Source of the DNA: Millisia brevis NBRC 105863
Lineage (GTDB): Bacteria > Actinomycetota > Actinomycetes > Mycobacteriales > Mycobacteriaceae
Assembly (NCBI RefSeq): GCF_001552615.1
Contig: NZ_BCRN01000016.1
Location: forward strand, 85,202 to 149,201
Reading direction: 5' to 3'
Length of the DNA stretch: 64,000 bases
The position numbers and the translations under genes were made by a program. The notes under the pieces were generated by a model, which worked only from the letters and a program-made list of their open reading frames with translations, was not told where the DNA came from and searched no databases. Every line of letters starts with the position of its first letter. Position 1 is the first letter of the stretch. Of this stretch, positions 1 through 7,460 are shown in pieces.

Positions 1-544
1 GCGGGCCCCGGCGGCGCGCCGCGTAGGCGGCGGCGCTGTCGGCGATCGAGCTGAGCGCGGTGCTCGGATCCCCCTTGGGCGTGGGAACTTCGACCACTCC
101 GGTGATCCGGCCGCTCGGGTCGGTCGACACGATCGCGGTGCCGGCGGCGCCGATGTGGATGCCGAGCGCCATATGCGCGTCGTGGTCGACCTCGACCGGG
201 ATGCGCGGGCGGCCGACGGAGCCGGCGACGGTGAGGTCGGCGCGTTCGTTGAGCAGGCCCGCCGCGAGCAGCGAGCTGACCTGACGGTTGACCGTGGCGG
301 CGCTGGCGCCGGTCTGGCCGGTGATCGTGTCACGGGCGGAGGGGCCACCGAGGATGACCGCTCGCAGGACGGACGCGGCGGGCGAGTCGGCGATCTTGAG
401 CTGGGCCGGAGCGATCCGAGCCCGCCCCGGCGTCACCGGCCGACCGGGCTGAGCCGGTCGCAGCAGGGGCGCCGGCCGACCGGCCGACGCACGGCCGCGG
501 GTCGGAATGCGACTGGAGGTGGAAGCTGCCAGGGAAGTGTTCAC
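1..544 (-). CDS. ROK-family transcriptional regulator, N-terminal part (cut by window edge)
   Basis: The first 181 codons are present and the gene continues past the left edge. Residues about 55-101 form a winged helix-turn-helix (ITGQTGASAATVNRQ followed by LLAAGLLNE), and from about 120 the ROK/ASKHA sugar-kinase-like fold begins (GIHIGAAGTAIVS). This is the usual layout of NagC/XylR-type repressors. The GTG start at 544 is preceded by GAAGGA at a 6-nt spacing. The first ~50 residues are Pro/Arg/Ala-rich and probably flexible. It is divergent from the lactate dehydrogenase gene. M. tuberculosis Rv0485, a ROK regulator near murB, is the likely counterpart. The effector sugar cannot be told from this fragment. 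Confidence 0.85.
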   Translation of the reverse strand, partial: MNTSLAASTSSRIPTRGRASAGRPAPLLRPAQPGRPVTPGRARIAPAQLKIADSPAASVLRAVILGGPSARDTITGQTGASAATVNRQVSSLLAAGLLNERADLTVAGSVGRPRIPVEVDHDAHMALGIHIGAAGTAIVSTDPSGRITGVVEVPTPKGDPSTALSSIADSAAAYAARRRGP

Positions 545-654
545 TGCTCGTCCTTCGAAACCGGCGGCGCGGGCGGGCGCCGCTCGGATAACGAGTCACG
601 GACGAGCGAGAAGTCTCAGACGTCCGCCGACTCGTAGGGGGATTGGGGCTGTCG

Positions 655-668
655 GCTCATCGATGAGC
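655..668. promoter_or_regulatory. Perfect 14-bp palindrome GCTCATCGATGAGC
   Basis: Perfect self-complementary 14-mer about 110 bp upstream of the ROK regulator start and about 230 bp upstream of ldh. Possible operator for the ROK protein or another dimeric regulator. Assignment is inference. Confidence 0.4.
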
Positions 669-715
669 GACAACACAATTCACGAGCGAGCGGCAGACGG
701 GAGCCGAGAGCGGCG

Positions 716-729
716 GTCACGTACGTGAC
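716..729. promoter_or_regulatory. Perfect 14-bp palindrome GTCACGTACGTGAC
   Basis: Second perfect 14-bp palindrome in the same intergenic region, 48 bp after the first. Its half-site GTCAC differs from the first palindrome, so two regulators may act here. Binding protein unknown. Confidence 0.4.
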
Positions 730-797
730 GCGCAGCGCATTGCTCGGCTTGGACACCATGCCGTCAACCGTAGCATCAAAACGCCAGACTTCCGCTT

Positions 798-813
798 CGT
801 GATGCCTATCACA
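798..813. promoter_or_regulatory. CRP/GlxR-type site CGTGA-N6-TCACA upstream of ldh
   Basis: Matches the CRP/GlxR consensus TGTGA-N6-TCACA with one mismatch, centred about 91 bp before the ldh start. The inner bases also pair, extending the inverted repeat to GTGAT-N4-ATCAC. CRP-like regulators control carbon-metabolism genes, including lactate metabolism, in corynebacteria, so cAMP-dependent control of this ldh is plausible. The position fits activation or upstream repression. Confidence 0.5.
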
Positions 814-896
814 TCATAGCTCCGGCATGCGCGACGGCACGCACCGATACCCCTAGGCTCGGCTGTGCACGCCCTCACACCAGGACGGGGACATTC

Positions 897-1811
897 GTGA
901 AGATCGCCATCGTCGGAGCCGGGTCGGTGGGATCGACCCTGGCCTACACCGCACTGCTGCGCGGCACCGCCCGCTCGGTGGTGCTCTACGACATCGATAC
1001 GAACAAGGTGCGCGCCGAGGCGCTCGACCTGCGACAGGGCCTGCAATTCATGCCGGCCGCGACGGTCGACGGCTCCGACGACGTCGACATCTGCGCCGAT
1101 GCCCAGGTGGTCGCGGTCACCGCCGGAGCGAAACAGAAGCCGGGGCAATCCCGCATGGAACTCGCGGCGTCGACCACCTCGATGCTGCGCACCCTGATGC
1201 CACAGTTGGTGGCGGTCGCCCCGAACGCGATCTTCGTGATGGTGACCAATCCGGTCGACGTGGTCACCTACGCCGCCCAGCGGATCACCGGTCTGGACGG
1301 AGCTCAATTGTTCGGCTCCGGAACGGTTCTCGACTCTGCGCGGCTGCGCGGGCTGATCGCCGAGCACTGCGGCGTCGCGGTGCAGAATGTGCACGCGTAT
1401 ATCGTCGGCGAGCACGGTGACAGCGAGATCCCGGTGTGGAGCAGCGCCGTCGTCGGCGCGGTTCCGGTCACCGAATTGACCACCGCCGCCGAACGCGACG
1501 CGACGGCGACCGACGTGGTGCGGGCGGCCTACGAGATCATCAAGGGCAAGGGCGCGACCAACTATGCGATCGGCGCGTCGGCCAGCCGCATCATCGACGC
1601 GATCCTGCGGGACGAGAAGCGGGTGCTGCCGGTCTCGACGACGGTGCACGACTACCACGGGATCAGCGACGTCTGCCTGTCGGTGCCGACGGTCGTGGGC
1701 GCGGGCGGCGCGGAACGACAGCTCGTGATCCCGATGACCGACGAGGAGATCGCCGGGCTGCGCGCCAGCGGGGATTCGATCCGGTCGACCGCCCGCGGGC
1801 TGGGTTTCTAG
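897..1811 (+). CDS. ldh: L-lactate dehydrogenase (NAD-dependent)
   Basis: 304 residues, normal for the LDH/MDH family. The NAD-binding GAGSVGS is at residues 7-13 with Asp32 ending the second strand for ribose binding. Gln80 in GAKQKPGQSR is the pyruvate-selective residue, where malate dehydrogenases have Arg; Arg86 is the loop arginine. His173 in GEHGDSE is the catalytic proton donor/acceptor. It interconverts pyruvate and L-lactate in the cytoplasm. GTG start with GGACGGGG upstream. The stop codon overlaps that of convergent murB by 4 nt (CTAG). A CRP/GlxR-like site lies upstream. The Gln favours LDH over MDH, but assay would settle substrate. Confidence 0.93.
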   Translation: MKIAIVGAGSVGSTLAYTALLRGTARSVVLYDIDTNKVRAEALDLRQGLQFMPAATVDGSDDVDICADAQVVAVTAGAKQKPGQSRMELAASTTSMLRTLMPQLVAVAPNAIFVMVTNPVDVVTYAAQRITGLDGAQLFGSGTVLDSARLRGLIAEHCGVAVQNVHAYIVGEHGDSEIPVWSSAVVGAVPVTELTTAAERDATATDVVRAAYEIIKGKGATNYAIGASASRIIDAILRDEKRVLPVSTTVHDYHGISDVCLSVPTVVGAGGAERQLVIPMTDEEIAGLRASGDSIRSTARGLGF

Positions 1812-2926
1812 CCGACCGGCGGGAGCTCCACCCCGACGAGCACCGGCTCGGGTTCGAGGGTGATGCCGAACCGCTCGGCGACGCCGTCGCGCACCTCGGC
1901 GGCCAGCGCCAGGATGTCCGCGGTGGCGGCGGCGTCCGCGTTGGTCAGCGCCAGGGTGTGTTTGGTCGACAGCCGGGCCCGGCCGCCGGCCGCCGGGTAG
2001 CCCTTGTGGAAGCCGGCGCGTTCGATCAGCCACGCCGCGGACAGCTTCACCGCGCCGTCGGCGGCCGGATACTGCGGCACCGCATCGGCGCCGGAGACGC
2101 GCGCCGCGCGCTCGATCGCGGCCGGCGCGTCGGCGGCGGCGATGATCGGGTTGGTGAAAAACGAACCGACACTGTAGGTATCGCGATCCTCGGGATCGAG
2201 CACCATCCCCTTGCCGCGGCGCAGCGCCAGGACCCGGTCGCGCACCGCGGCGGCCGGGCGCCGCTCGCCGGCCTCGGCGCCCATCGCCGCGGCCAGTTCG
2301 CGATAGCGCAGCGGGGCGGACAGGCCGTCCGCCCGCCCACCGAATTCGACCGCGAGCACCACCAGCCGCGAGCGGCCCTTGAGCACGCTGGTGCGGTACG
2401 CGAAGCCGAGTTCCTCCGGCGCGGCCCAGCGGCTCGAGCCGCTCTCCCGATCGAACAGGTGCACCCGGCGGATCAGCTCGGCCACCTCGACGCCATAGGC
2501 GCCGACGTTCTGCACGGGGGTCGCGCCCACCGCCCCCGGGATGCCGGACAGGCACTCCAGCGCGCCCACGCCCGCCTCGACCGATCGGCGCACCGCGTCG
2601 TCCCACACCACGCCGGCGTCGGCGACGACGGTGTCGCCGTCGATCCGCAGCCCGCTCGAGACGATCCGCACCACGGCGCCGCGGAAGCCTGCGTCGGAGA
2701 CCACCACATTCGAGCCGCCACCGAGCAACAGCACCGGGACGCCGGCCGCGTCGAGACCGCGCAGCACCTCGACGAGCACCTCGGTCGAGTCGCAGGCGAC
2801 CAGCAGATCCGCCGGGCCGCCGGTGCGCAGGGTGGTCAGCTCGCCGATCGGCCGGTCGAGGTCGACCCGCGCGCCGAGATCGGCGAGGCGATCGGCGAGA
2901 CGACCGGTATTCGTGTCGGTTTCCAC
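1808..2926 (-). CDS. murB: UDP-N-acetylenolpyruvoylglucosamine reductase MurB
   Basis: 372 residues. Reduces UDP-GlcNAc-enolpyruvate to UDP-MurNAc with NADPH and FAD, the second committed step of peptidoglycan synthesis. Family motifs are in order: TLRTGGPADLLV (FAD domain), GGGSNVVVS, SGIPGAVGATPVQNVGAYG, FAYRTSVLKG, and SVGSFFTNP with the Ser that protonates the enol intermediate, then ERAGFHKG near the C-terminus. The GTG at 2926 follows TACCGT by 8 nt, suggesting a leaderless transcript. Its -10 overlaps that of the divergent DUF2505 gene. The 3' end overlaps ldh by 4 nt. Same neighbourhood as M. tuberculosis Rv0482. Confidence 0.96.
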   Translation of the reverse strand: METDTNTGRLADRLADLGARVDLDRPIGELTTLRTGGPADLLVACDSTEVLVEVLRGLDAAGVPVLLLGGGSNVVVSDAGFRGAVVRIVSSGLRIDGDTVVADAGVVWDDAVRRSVEAGVGALECLSGIPGAVGATPVQNVGAYGVEVAELIRRVHLFDRESGSSRWAAPEELGFAYRTSVLKGRSRLVVLAVEFGGRADGLSAPLRYRELAAAMGAEAGERRPAAAVRDRVLALRRGKGMVLDPEDRDTYSVGSFFTNPIIAAADAPAAIERAARVSGADAVPQYPAADGAVKLSAAWLIERAGFHKGYPAAGGRARLSTKHTLALTNADAAATADILALAAEVRDGVAERFGITLEPEPVLVGVELPPVG

Positions 2927-2934
2927 GAGCAGTC

Positions 2935-2944
2935 ACGGTAGCCT
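2935..2944. promoter_or_regulatory. Overlapping divergent -10 elements, murB / DUF2505
   Basis: Plus-strand TAGCCT (2939-2944) lies 7 nt before the ATG at 2952. Minus-strand TACCGT (2940-2935) lies 8 nt before the murB GTG at 2926. The two hexamers share the central TA, and only 25 bp separate the two start codons, so both messages must be essentially leaderless and polymerase can load in one direction at a time. Confidence 0.6.
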
Positions 2945-2951
2945 CCCGGGA

Positions 2952-3452
2952 ATGGCCGCCTCATTTACCCAGAGTTTCTCCACCAGCGTCGTTCCGGTCG
3001 ATGCCTACGCCGACGCGATCGTCGACCGCACCTTCTGGAACGACCGCCTCGCCGCGGTCGGCGGTCCGGGCGGACGGATCACCTCGTTCGAGGGGGACGG
3101 CAAGAAGGCCGACGTCACCCAGGTGCAGGTGATCGCCAAGGACCTGCTGCCGCAGGCGGTGACCGCCTTCCTGCCCGGCGACCTGGAGATCGAGCGGCAC
3201 GAGATCTGGACGCGCACGGCGGACGGCGCCGACGGCCGGTTCACCGCTTCGGTGGCCGGCGCCCCGGCGACGGTCGACGGGACGCTGTCGATTCGCTCGG
3301 TGGACAAGCAGGCGACGGTCACCGTGCACGGTGAGGTGGAGGTCAAGGTTCCGCTGATCGGCGGCCGCATCGAGAAGATGATCATCGAGCAGCTCCAGGA
3401 GCTGATCAAGGCCGAGCACGGGTTCGCGGTGCAGTGGCTCGAGAGCCGGTAG
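2952..3452 (+). CDS. DUF2505 domain protein, first of two
   Basis: 166 residues. DUF2505 proteins have a START/Bet v 1-like small-ligand-binding fold of unknown function and are common beside murB in Mycobacteriales. The sequence reads as one domain: an N-terminal strand (FTQSFSTSVVPVDAYADAI), mixed beta region, and an amphipathic C-terminal helix (GGRIEKMIIEQLQELIKAE) typical of polyketide-cyclase-like folds. No signal peptide or membrane segment, so probably cytoplasmic. Start chosen at ATG 2952, 7 nt after a TAGCCT -10. It is followed 26 bp later by a paralogue. Ligand unknown. Confidence 0.8.
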   Translation: MAASFTQSFSTSVVPVDAYADAIVDRTFWNDRLAAVGGPGGRITSFEGDGKKADVTQVQVIAKDLLPQAVTAFLPGDLEIERHEIWTRTADGADGRFTASVAGAPATVDGTLSIRSVDKQATVTVHGEVEVKVPLIGGRIEKMIIEQLQELIKAEHGFAVQWLESR

Positions 3453-3464
3453 CTCGACGGTCGG

Positions 3465-3470
3465 TAATCT
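3465..3470 (+). promoter_or_regulatory. -10 TAATCT for second DUF2505 gene
   Basis: TAATCT ends 8 nt before the ATG at 3479, giving the second DUF2505 gene its own probable leaderless transcript although it is only 26 bp from the previous stop. Confidence 0.5.
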
Positions 3471-3478
3471 GACCCACC

Positions 3479-3982
3479 ATGGCGCGTCGCATGAGTTACT
3501 CCGCCCGGCTGCGATTCGAGACCGGCCAGGTCTACGAGGCGTTGCAGGACACCGGCTATTGGGAGCACCGGATCGAGGAGTTGCGCAAGTACTCCCCCAA
3601 CGAGATGGTCTCCCTCGAGGTGTCCGACTCCGGTATCGACGTGGAGTTGCACCACATCCTGCCGCGCACCGAGCTGCCGGAGATCGCGCAGACGGTGATC
3701 AAGAAGGACATGGTGATCACCCGCCATGTGCACTTCGACCCGTATACCGAGACCACCGCGGGCACCTACAGCGCGTCGATCCCCGGCGGGCCGGGCTCGC
3801 TGACCGGTGAGACCTCGCTGTTTCCCACCGAGACCGGCTGCACCCTGCGGACCACCTCGACCGCCAAGGTCTTCGTCCCCTTCGTCGGGCCGCGCCTCGA
3901 GCAGCTGATGTTGGTCAACCTGGTCGACCTCTTCCGCGCCGAGGGCGACCTGACCGCCGAGTGGCTGACCAAGAAGGGCTGA
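3479..3982 (+). CDS. DUF2505 domain protein, second of two
   Basis: 167 residues, paralogous to the preceding gene in length and fold pattern: an N-terminal strand (SYSARLRFETGQVYEAL), a middle strand with Gly-rich turn (PGGPGSLTGETSLFP) and a C-terminal helix (GPRLEQLMLVNLVDLFRAE). Overall identity to the first copy looks low, so the duplication is old or the two have diverged in ligand. Soluble, no signal peptide. The downstream methyltransferase starts close to or inside its 3' end, suggesting co-expression. Function unknown. Confidence 0.78.
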   Translation: MARRMSYSARLRFETGQVYEALQDTGYWEHRIEELRKYSPNEMVSLEVSDSGIDVELHHILPRTELPEIAQTVIKKDMVITRHVHFDPYTETTAGTYSASIPGGPGSLTGETSLFPTETGCTLRTTSTAKVFVPFVGPRLEQLMLVNLVDLFRAEGDLTAEWLTKKG

Positions 3983-4011
3983 TCCGGGCGGCGCCGGGGC
4001 GCGCCGAGGGG

Positions 4012-4761
4012 GTGATCACCCGCGGCACCACCGGTATCAATCGGTTGCGCCGCATCGACCGGCATTCCCTGCGCGAACCGGTGGTCGTTGCCGCGCTGGG
4101 CGACGATCCGCGGCCTCTGGCGATCGACCTGGGCTACGGGGATCGGCCGGTGACCACCCTGGAGTGGGCGGGCCGACTGCGCGCCGCCGCACCCCGGATC
4201 GGCGTGGTCGGCCTCGAGATCGATCCCGAACGGGTGGTCGCCGATCGCGACGGGGTCATCTTCCGGCGCGGGGGCTTCGAACTGGCCGGGCTGCGCCCGA
4301 CGCTGCTGCGGGCGATCAACGTGCTTCGGCAGTATCCGGAGGAGGCGGTCGAGCCCGCCTGGGCGCGGTTGCTGGGCGGTCTGCGCCCGGGCGGGGTGCT
4401 GATCGAGGGCACCTGCGACGAGATCGGGCGGCTCTGCAGCTGGGTGACGCTCACCGGCGACGGTCCGCGCACGTTGACCCTCGCCTGGGATCCGGCCGCG
4501 ATCGAGCGGCCCTCCGACCTGGCGGCGCGGCTGCCCAAGGCGCTGATCCACCACAATGTCCCCGGCCGGCCGATCCACGAGACGCTGCGGGCCGCCGATC
4601 ATGCCTGGGAGGCGGCGGCGGGGCTCACCCCGTTCGGGCCGCGGGTGCGGTGGCGGGCGGCGCTGGCGTCCCTGGCGGCCGCCGGGCTGCCGGTCGAGGT
4701 ATCCCGTCGGCGGCTGCGCGACAACGTCCTGCGGGTGCCCTGGGCGCACGTGGCGCCCTGA
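4012..4761 (+). CDS. Class I SAM-dependent methyltransferase-like protein
   Basis: 249 residues from GTG 4012, which has GAGGGG just before it; an in-frame GTG at 3961 would overlap the DUF2505 gene by 22 nt. Motif I is modified but recognisable (LAIDLGYGDRPVTTLEWA), followed by a motif II acidic residue (VVGLEIDPERV) and a GVLIEGTCDEIGRL segment near motif IV/V. This is the pattern of Rossmann-fold methyltransferases widely conserved in actinobacteria with no known substrate. Probably cytoplasmic. Direction and spacing suggest an operon with the DUF2505 pair. Substrate unknown. Confidence 0.7.
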   Translation: MITRGTTGINRLRRIDRHSLREPVVVAALGDDPRPLAIDLGYGDRPVTTLEWAGRLRAAAPRIGVVGLEIDPERVVADRDGVIFRRGGFELAGLRPTLLRAINVLRQYPEEAVEPAWARLLGGLRPGGVLIEGTCDEIGRLCSWVTLTGDGPRTLTLAWDPAAIERPSDLAARLPKALIHHNVPGRPIHETLRAADHAWEAAAGLTPFGPRVRWRAALASLAAAGLPVEVSRRRLRDNVLRVPWAHVAP

Positions 4762-4780
4762 GGAGCGGCACGGATGGGCG

Positions 4781-5746
4781 TCAGTCCTCGACGGCGGCGC
4801 CGGGCAGGCAGGCCCGGTGGATCTCCACGGCCAGGTTCACCAGATCGATCGCGGCGCCGTCCAGGGCCCGCATCGTGTCCCAGACGGCGCTGAGTCGACG
4901 CGCCATCGGCAGCCCGTCCACCCGCACGCGCACCAGGCGGCCGTCCTCGAGGTCGGAGCGGGCGGTAAGCGAGGACATCACCGCGGGCGCACGCAGGGCG
5001 TAGACGGCCTCGCGGACGGCCGCGAGGGTATCGACCTCGATCGCGGGGGCGACCGCCGCACCGAGCAGATCGTCGATCGTCGATCGCGGACCGCAGCCGG
5101 GCCGGCGCTGGACCAGCGCGGTGCGCGCCAGGGTGGCCCGGTCGACCGCGTCCAGGGTGGTCCACTGATGGTCCGGGGACACGACCACCACCAACTCGTC
5201 GGTCCAGACGGTATGGCGCGACAGGTCGGACGGCACCCGGGCGTCCTCGACGAAGCCGACCGCGACCGTCCCGTTGCGCACCGCCTCGATCACCTCGGGG
5301 GCACGTCCCGGTCGGCAGCCGATCCGCACCCCGGGGTGGACGCGGCCCATCGCGGCGGTCCAGCGCGGCAACAGGTACTCGGTGAACGTCGCGGTGGCGG
5401 CGACCTGCACCGCGGGCTCCTCCGGGTCGCCCGACTCCGGGTGCGCCGCCGCCGGAGCCGGGTGCGCCGCCGCCAGGGCCGCGGCACCCGAGCGGATGCG
5501 CCCCGCGTCGTCGAGGACCCGACCGATCCATTCGACGACCGCCACCCCCTCGGCGCTGGTGCGCACCCCGGTCGGCGAACGCTCGAAGATCGTCACGCCC
5601 AGCGACCGTTCGACCCCGCGCACCCGGGCCCCGATGTGCTCACGGGAGACCGAATGCAACCGAGCGGCCGCTCCGAGGCTGCCGAGGCGCGCGACGGACG
5701 ACACCATCGCCAACGACGTGAAGTCGAAGGACGCCTCGCCAACCAT
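4781..5746 (-). CDS. LysR-family transcriptional regulator
   Basis: 321 residues. N-terminal LysR helix-turn-helix about residues 5-65 (SVARLGSLGAAARLHSVSRE, then VRGVERSLGVTIFERSPTGV), followed by a periplasmic-binding-protein-like effector domain (AATATFTEYLLPRWTAAMG). The effector domain carries an Ala/Pro/His-rich insertion near residues 90-115. The ATG at 5746 lies 7 nt after a TAATTT -10 on the minus strand, whereas a longer in-frame start would place that promoter inside the gene. It is divergent from the DUF2993 gene with a 172-bp gap. Target genes cannot be told; the neighbouring divergent gene is the usual candidate. Confidence 0.85.
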   Translation of the reverse strand: MVGEASFDFTSLAMVSSVARLGSLGAAARLHSVSREHIGARVRGVERSLGVTIFERSPTGVRTSAEGVAVVEWIGRVLDDAGRIRSGAAALAAAHPAPAAAHPESGDPEEPAVQVAATATFTEYLLPRWTAAMGRVHPGVRIGCRPGRAPEVIEAVRNGTVAVGFVEDARVPSDLSRHTVWTDELVVVVSPDHQWTTLDAVDRATLARTALVQRRPGCGPRSTIDDLLGAAVAPAIEVDTLAAVREAVYALRAPAVMSSLTARSDLEDGRLVRVRVDGLPMARRLSAVWDTMRALDGAAIDLVNLAVEIHRACLPGAAVED

Positions 5747-5753
5747 GTCCGAT

Positions 5754-5759
5754 AAATTA
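5754..5759 (-). promoter_or_regulatory. -10 TAATTT for LysR gene
   Basis: Minus-strand TAATTT with 7 nt to the ATG at 5746. It decides the start choice for the LysR gene and suggests a leaderless message. Confidence 0.5.
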
Positions 5760-5918
5760 CCGATCGAACCGACCCGCGACTTGATCGCACCGAATAAAAC
5801 CATCCGTATGGTTCATCCGATGCGACGTATCGGTACAGCGGTACGTCCCGTCGTGAGGAATCACGGGATTCGGCGGCTCCCCGTCCGGACCGCTGCGCGG
5901 CAGGCACAATTGAAGCCG

Positions 5919-6686
5919 ATGAGCACTCGACCCTCGGGCCCCAATGCCCCACAGACTTCGTCCACGCGTCGCCGGGGCACCGGCACGATCATCGCGGTGG
6001 GGGCCGCACTGGTGGTGGTGCTGCTGGTACTCGGCTCGGTCGTCGGGGAATTTTACCTGCGAAACCGGATCACCGACTGCCTGGAGGATCAGCTGTCCGC
6101 CCAGATCGGTTCGCCGACCTCGGTGGAGCTGGGCTCCCGGCCGATCCTGTTGACCGCCCTGGACGACACGGTCTCGTCGGTGACGATCCGCAACCAGGAT
6201 GGCGTCTTCGGCAACGCGCGGGGTATGGACGTCGAGGCGACCGTTCACAACGTGGTCGTCGACGGCTCGACGCCCGCGCGGGTCGGCTCCTCGGACGCCA
6301 CGGTGCACTGGAGCGCCGACGGGATCCGCCAGACGCTTTCGGAGAGCGGGATCGGGCCGCTGCTGACCGACGTGACCACCGACCCGGCCACCGGCACGAT
6401 CCGGGTGGTCTTCGGGGCGCTGGCGGCGCTGACGGTGGCGCCGGAGATCTCGGGCAACTCGATCGAGATCCGGACGGTCGACGCCTCGTTGCTCGGGCTG
6501 GGGATTCCCACCGACCTGGCGAGCAGCGTCGTCTCGACGCTCGCGTCCGGCCTGCAGGTCTACCCGCTGGGCATGACGCCGCAGACCGTCGAGGTCGACG
6601 CCGACGGGGTCGGCCTGACCCTCGCGGGCGGCGAGTACTCGCTCAACGCCACCTCGGATACCGGCGCGGTCCCGCAGACCTGCTGA
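5919..6686 (+). CDS. DUF2993 (LmeA-like) membrane-anchored lipid-binding protein
   Basis: 255 residues. A Pro/Arg/Thr-rich cytoplasmic tail is followed by one transmembrane helix (about residues 22-45, TIIAVGAALVVVLLVLGSVV) and an extracytoplasmic DUF2993 domain with the repetitive long-strand pattern of tubular lipid-binding proteins. Mycobacterial LmeA, of this family, binds phospholipid and supports lipomannan maturation. M. tuberculosis Rv0479c occupies the same place beside deoC. Start ATG 5919 is preceded by CACAAT at 8 nt. Likely acts at the cell envelope. The specific lipid is unknown. Confidence 0.82.
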   Translation: MSTRPSGPNAPQTSSTRRRGTGTIIAVGAALVVVLLVLGSVVGEFYLRNRITDCLEDQLSAQIGSPTSVELGSRPILLTALDDTVSSVTIRNQDGVFGNARGMDVEATVHNVVVDGSTPARVGSSDATVHWSADGIRQTLSESGIGPLLTDVTTDPATGTIRVVFGALAALTVAPEISGNSIEIRTVDASLLGLGIPTDLASSVVSTLASGLQVYPLGMTPQTVEVDADGVGLTLAGGEYSLNATSDTGAVPQTC

Positions 6687-6714
6687 CCTGCCGCGCCGGC
6701 TCGATCCCGGACGA

Positions 6715-7413
6715 TCAGGCGGGAAAGCCGTCGAGGACCTCGCGGGAGCGGGACAGCCCGAGCCGGGTGGCGCCGGCGGCGATCATCGCCGCGGCGGTTT
6801 CCGCATCCCGGATACCGCCGCTGGCCTTGACGCCCAGGCGCCCCCCGACGGTGTCCGCCATGATCCGCACCGCCTCGACGCTCGCCCCGCCGGCCGGGTG
6901 GAAGCCGGTGGAGGTCTTCACGAAGTCGGCGCCGGCGCGCTCGGCGGTGACGCAGCACTCGGCGAGCAGGTCCGCCCCACCGGGGGCGGCGAGCAGGACC
7001 GCCGATTCGAGGATCACCTTGAGCACCGCCGACCCGCCGATCGCCTCGCGGACGGTGACGATGTCGGCGAGCACCGCGGACATATCGCGCTCGAGGGCCG
7101 CGCCGACGTCGATGACCATGTCGACCTCGGCGGCGCCGGAATCGACCGCCAGGCGGGCCTCGGAGCCCTTGATCAACGAGTGGTGCTTGCCGGAGGGGAA
7201 TCCGGCGACCGTGGCGACCACCAGCGATTCGGGTGCCCGCACCGGCAGCACACCGGGCGACAGGCATACCGCGACCACACCGAGGTCGACGGCCTCGGCG
7301 ATCGCCTCGGCGACCTGCGCCGTGGTCGCCTCCGGGGCGAGCAGGGTGTGATCGATCATCGCGGCCACGGTCGCCCGCGTCGGGGTGTCGAGGATGTTCC
7401 CGTCGGTGGTCAT
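6715..7413 (-). CDS. deoC: Deoxyribose-phosphate aldolase
   Basis: 232 residues, usual for DeoC. Cleaves 2-deoxy-D-ribose 5-phosphate to glyceraldehyde 3-phosphate and acetaldehyde in deoxynucleoside catabolism. Motifs: [11 protein letters not shown] at the N-terminus, [16 protein letters not shown] with the proton-relay Asp, DFVKTSTGF with the Schiff-base Lys166, and [10 protein letters not shown] with Lys196. ATG at 7413 chosen because the family begins just before the IDHTLL segment; upstream in-frame sequence is the translated complement of the purU repeats. It is divergent from purU across 47 bp. Counterpart of Rv0478. Confidence 0.95.
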   Translation of the reverse strand: MTTDGNILDTPTRATVAAMIDHTLLAPEATTAQVAEAIAEAVDLGVVAVCLSPGVLPVRAPESLVVATVAGFPSGKHHSLIKGSEARLAVDSGAAEVDMVIDVGAALERDMSAVLADIVTVREAIGGSAVLKVILESAVLLAAPGGADLLAECCVTAERAGADFVKTSTGFHPAGGASVEAVRIMADTVGGRLGVKASGGIRDAETAAAMIAAGATRLGLSRSREVLDGFPA

Positions 7414-7460
7414 GTCCCCAGCATCGCACCCGCTCCACCGGCCGTGCGAAGCTGACCGGT

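Larger units (their letters stand above)
545..896. promoter_or_regulatory. Divergent intergenic region, ROK regulator / ldh
   Basis: A 352-bp stretch with no convincing gene. It holds two perfect 14-bp palindromes (655-668 and 716-729) and one CRP/GlxR-like site (798-813), listed separately. The GTG of ldh at 897 is preceded by GGACGGGG. The palindromes lie between two divergent promoters, so they could serve either gene. Confidence 0.6.
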
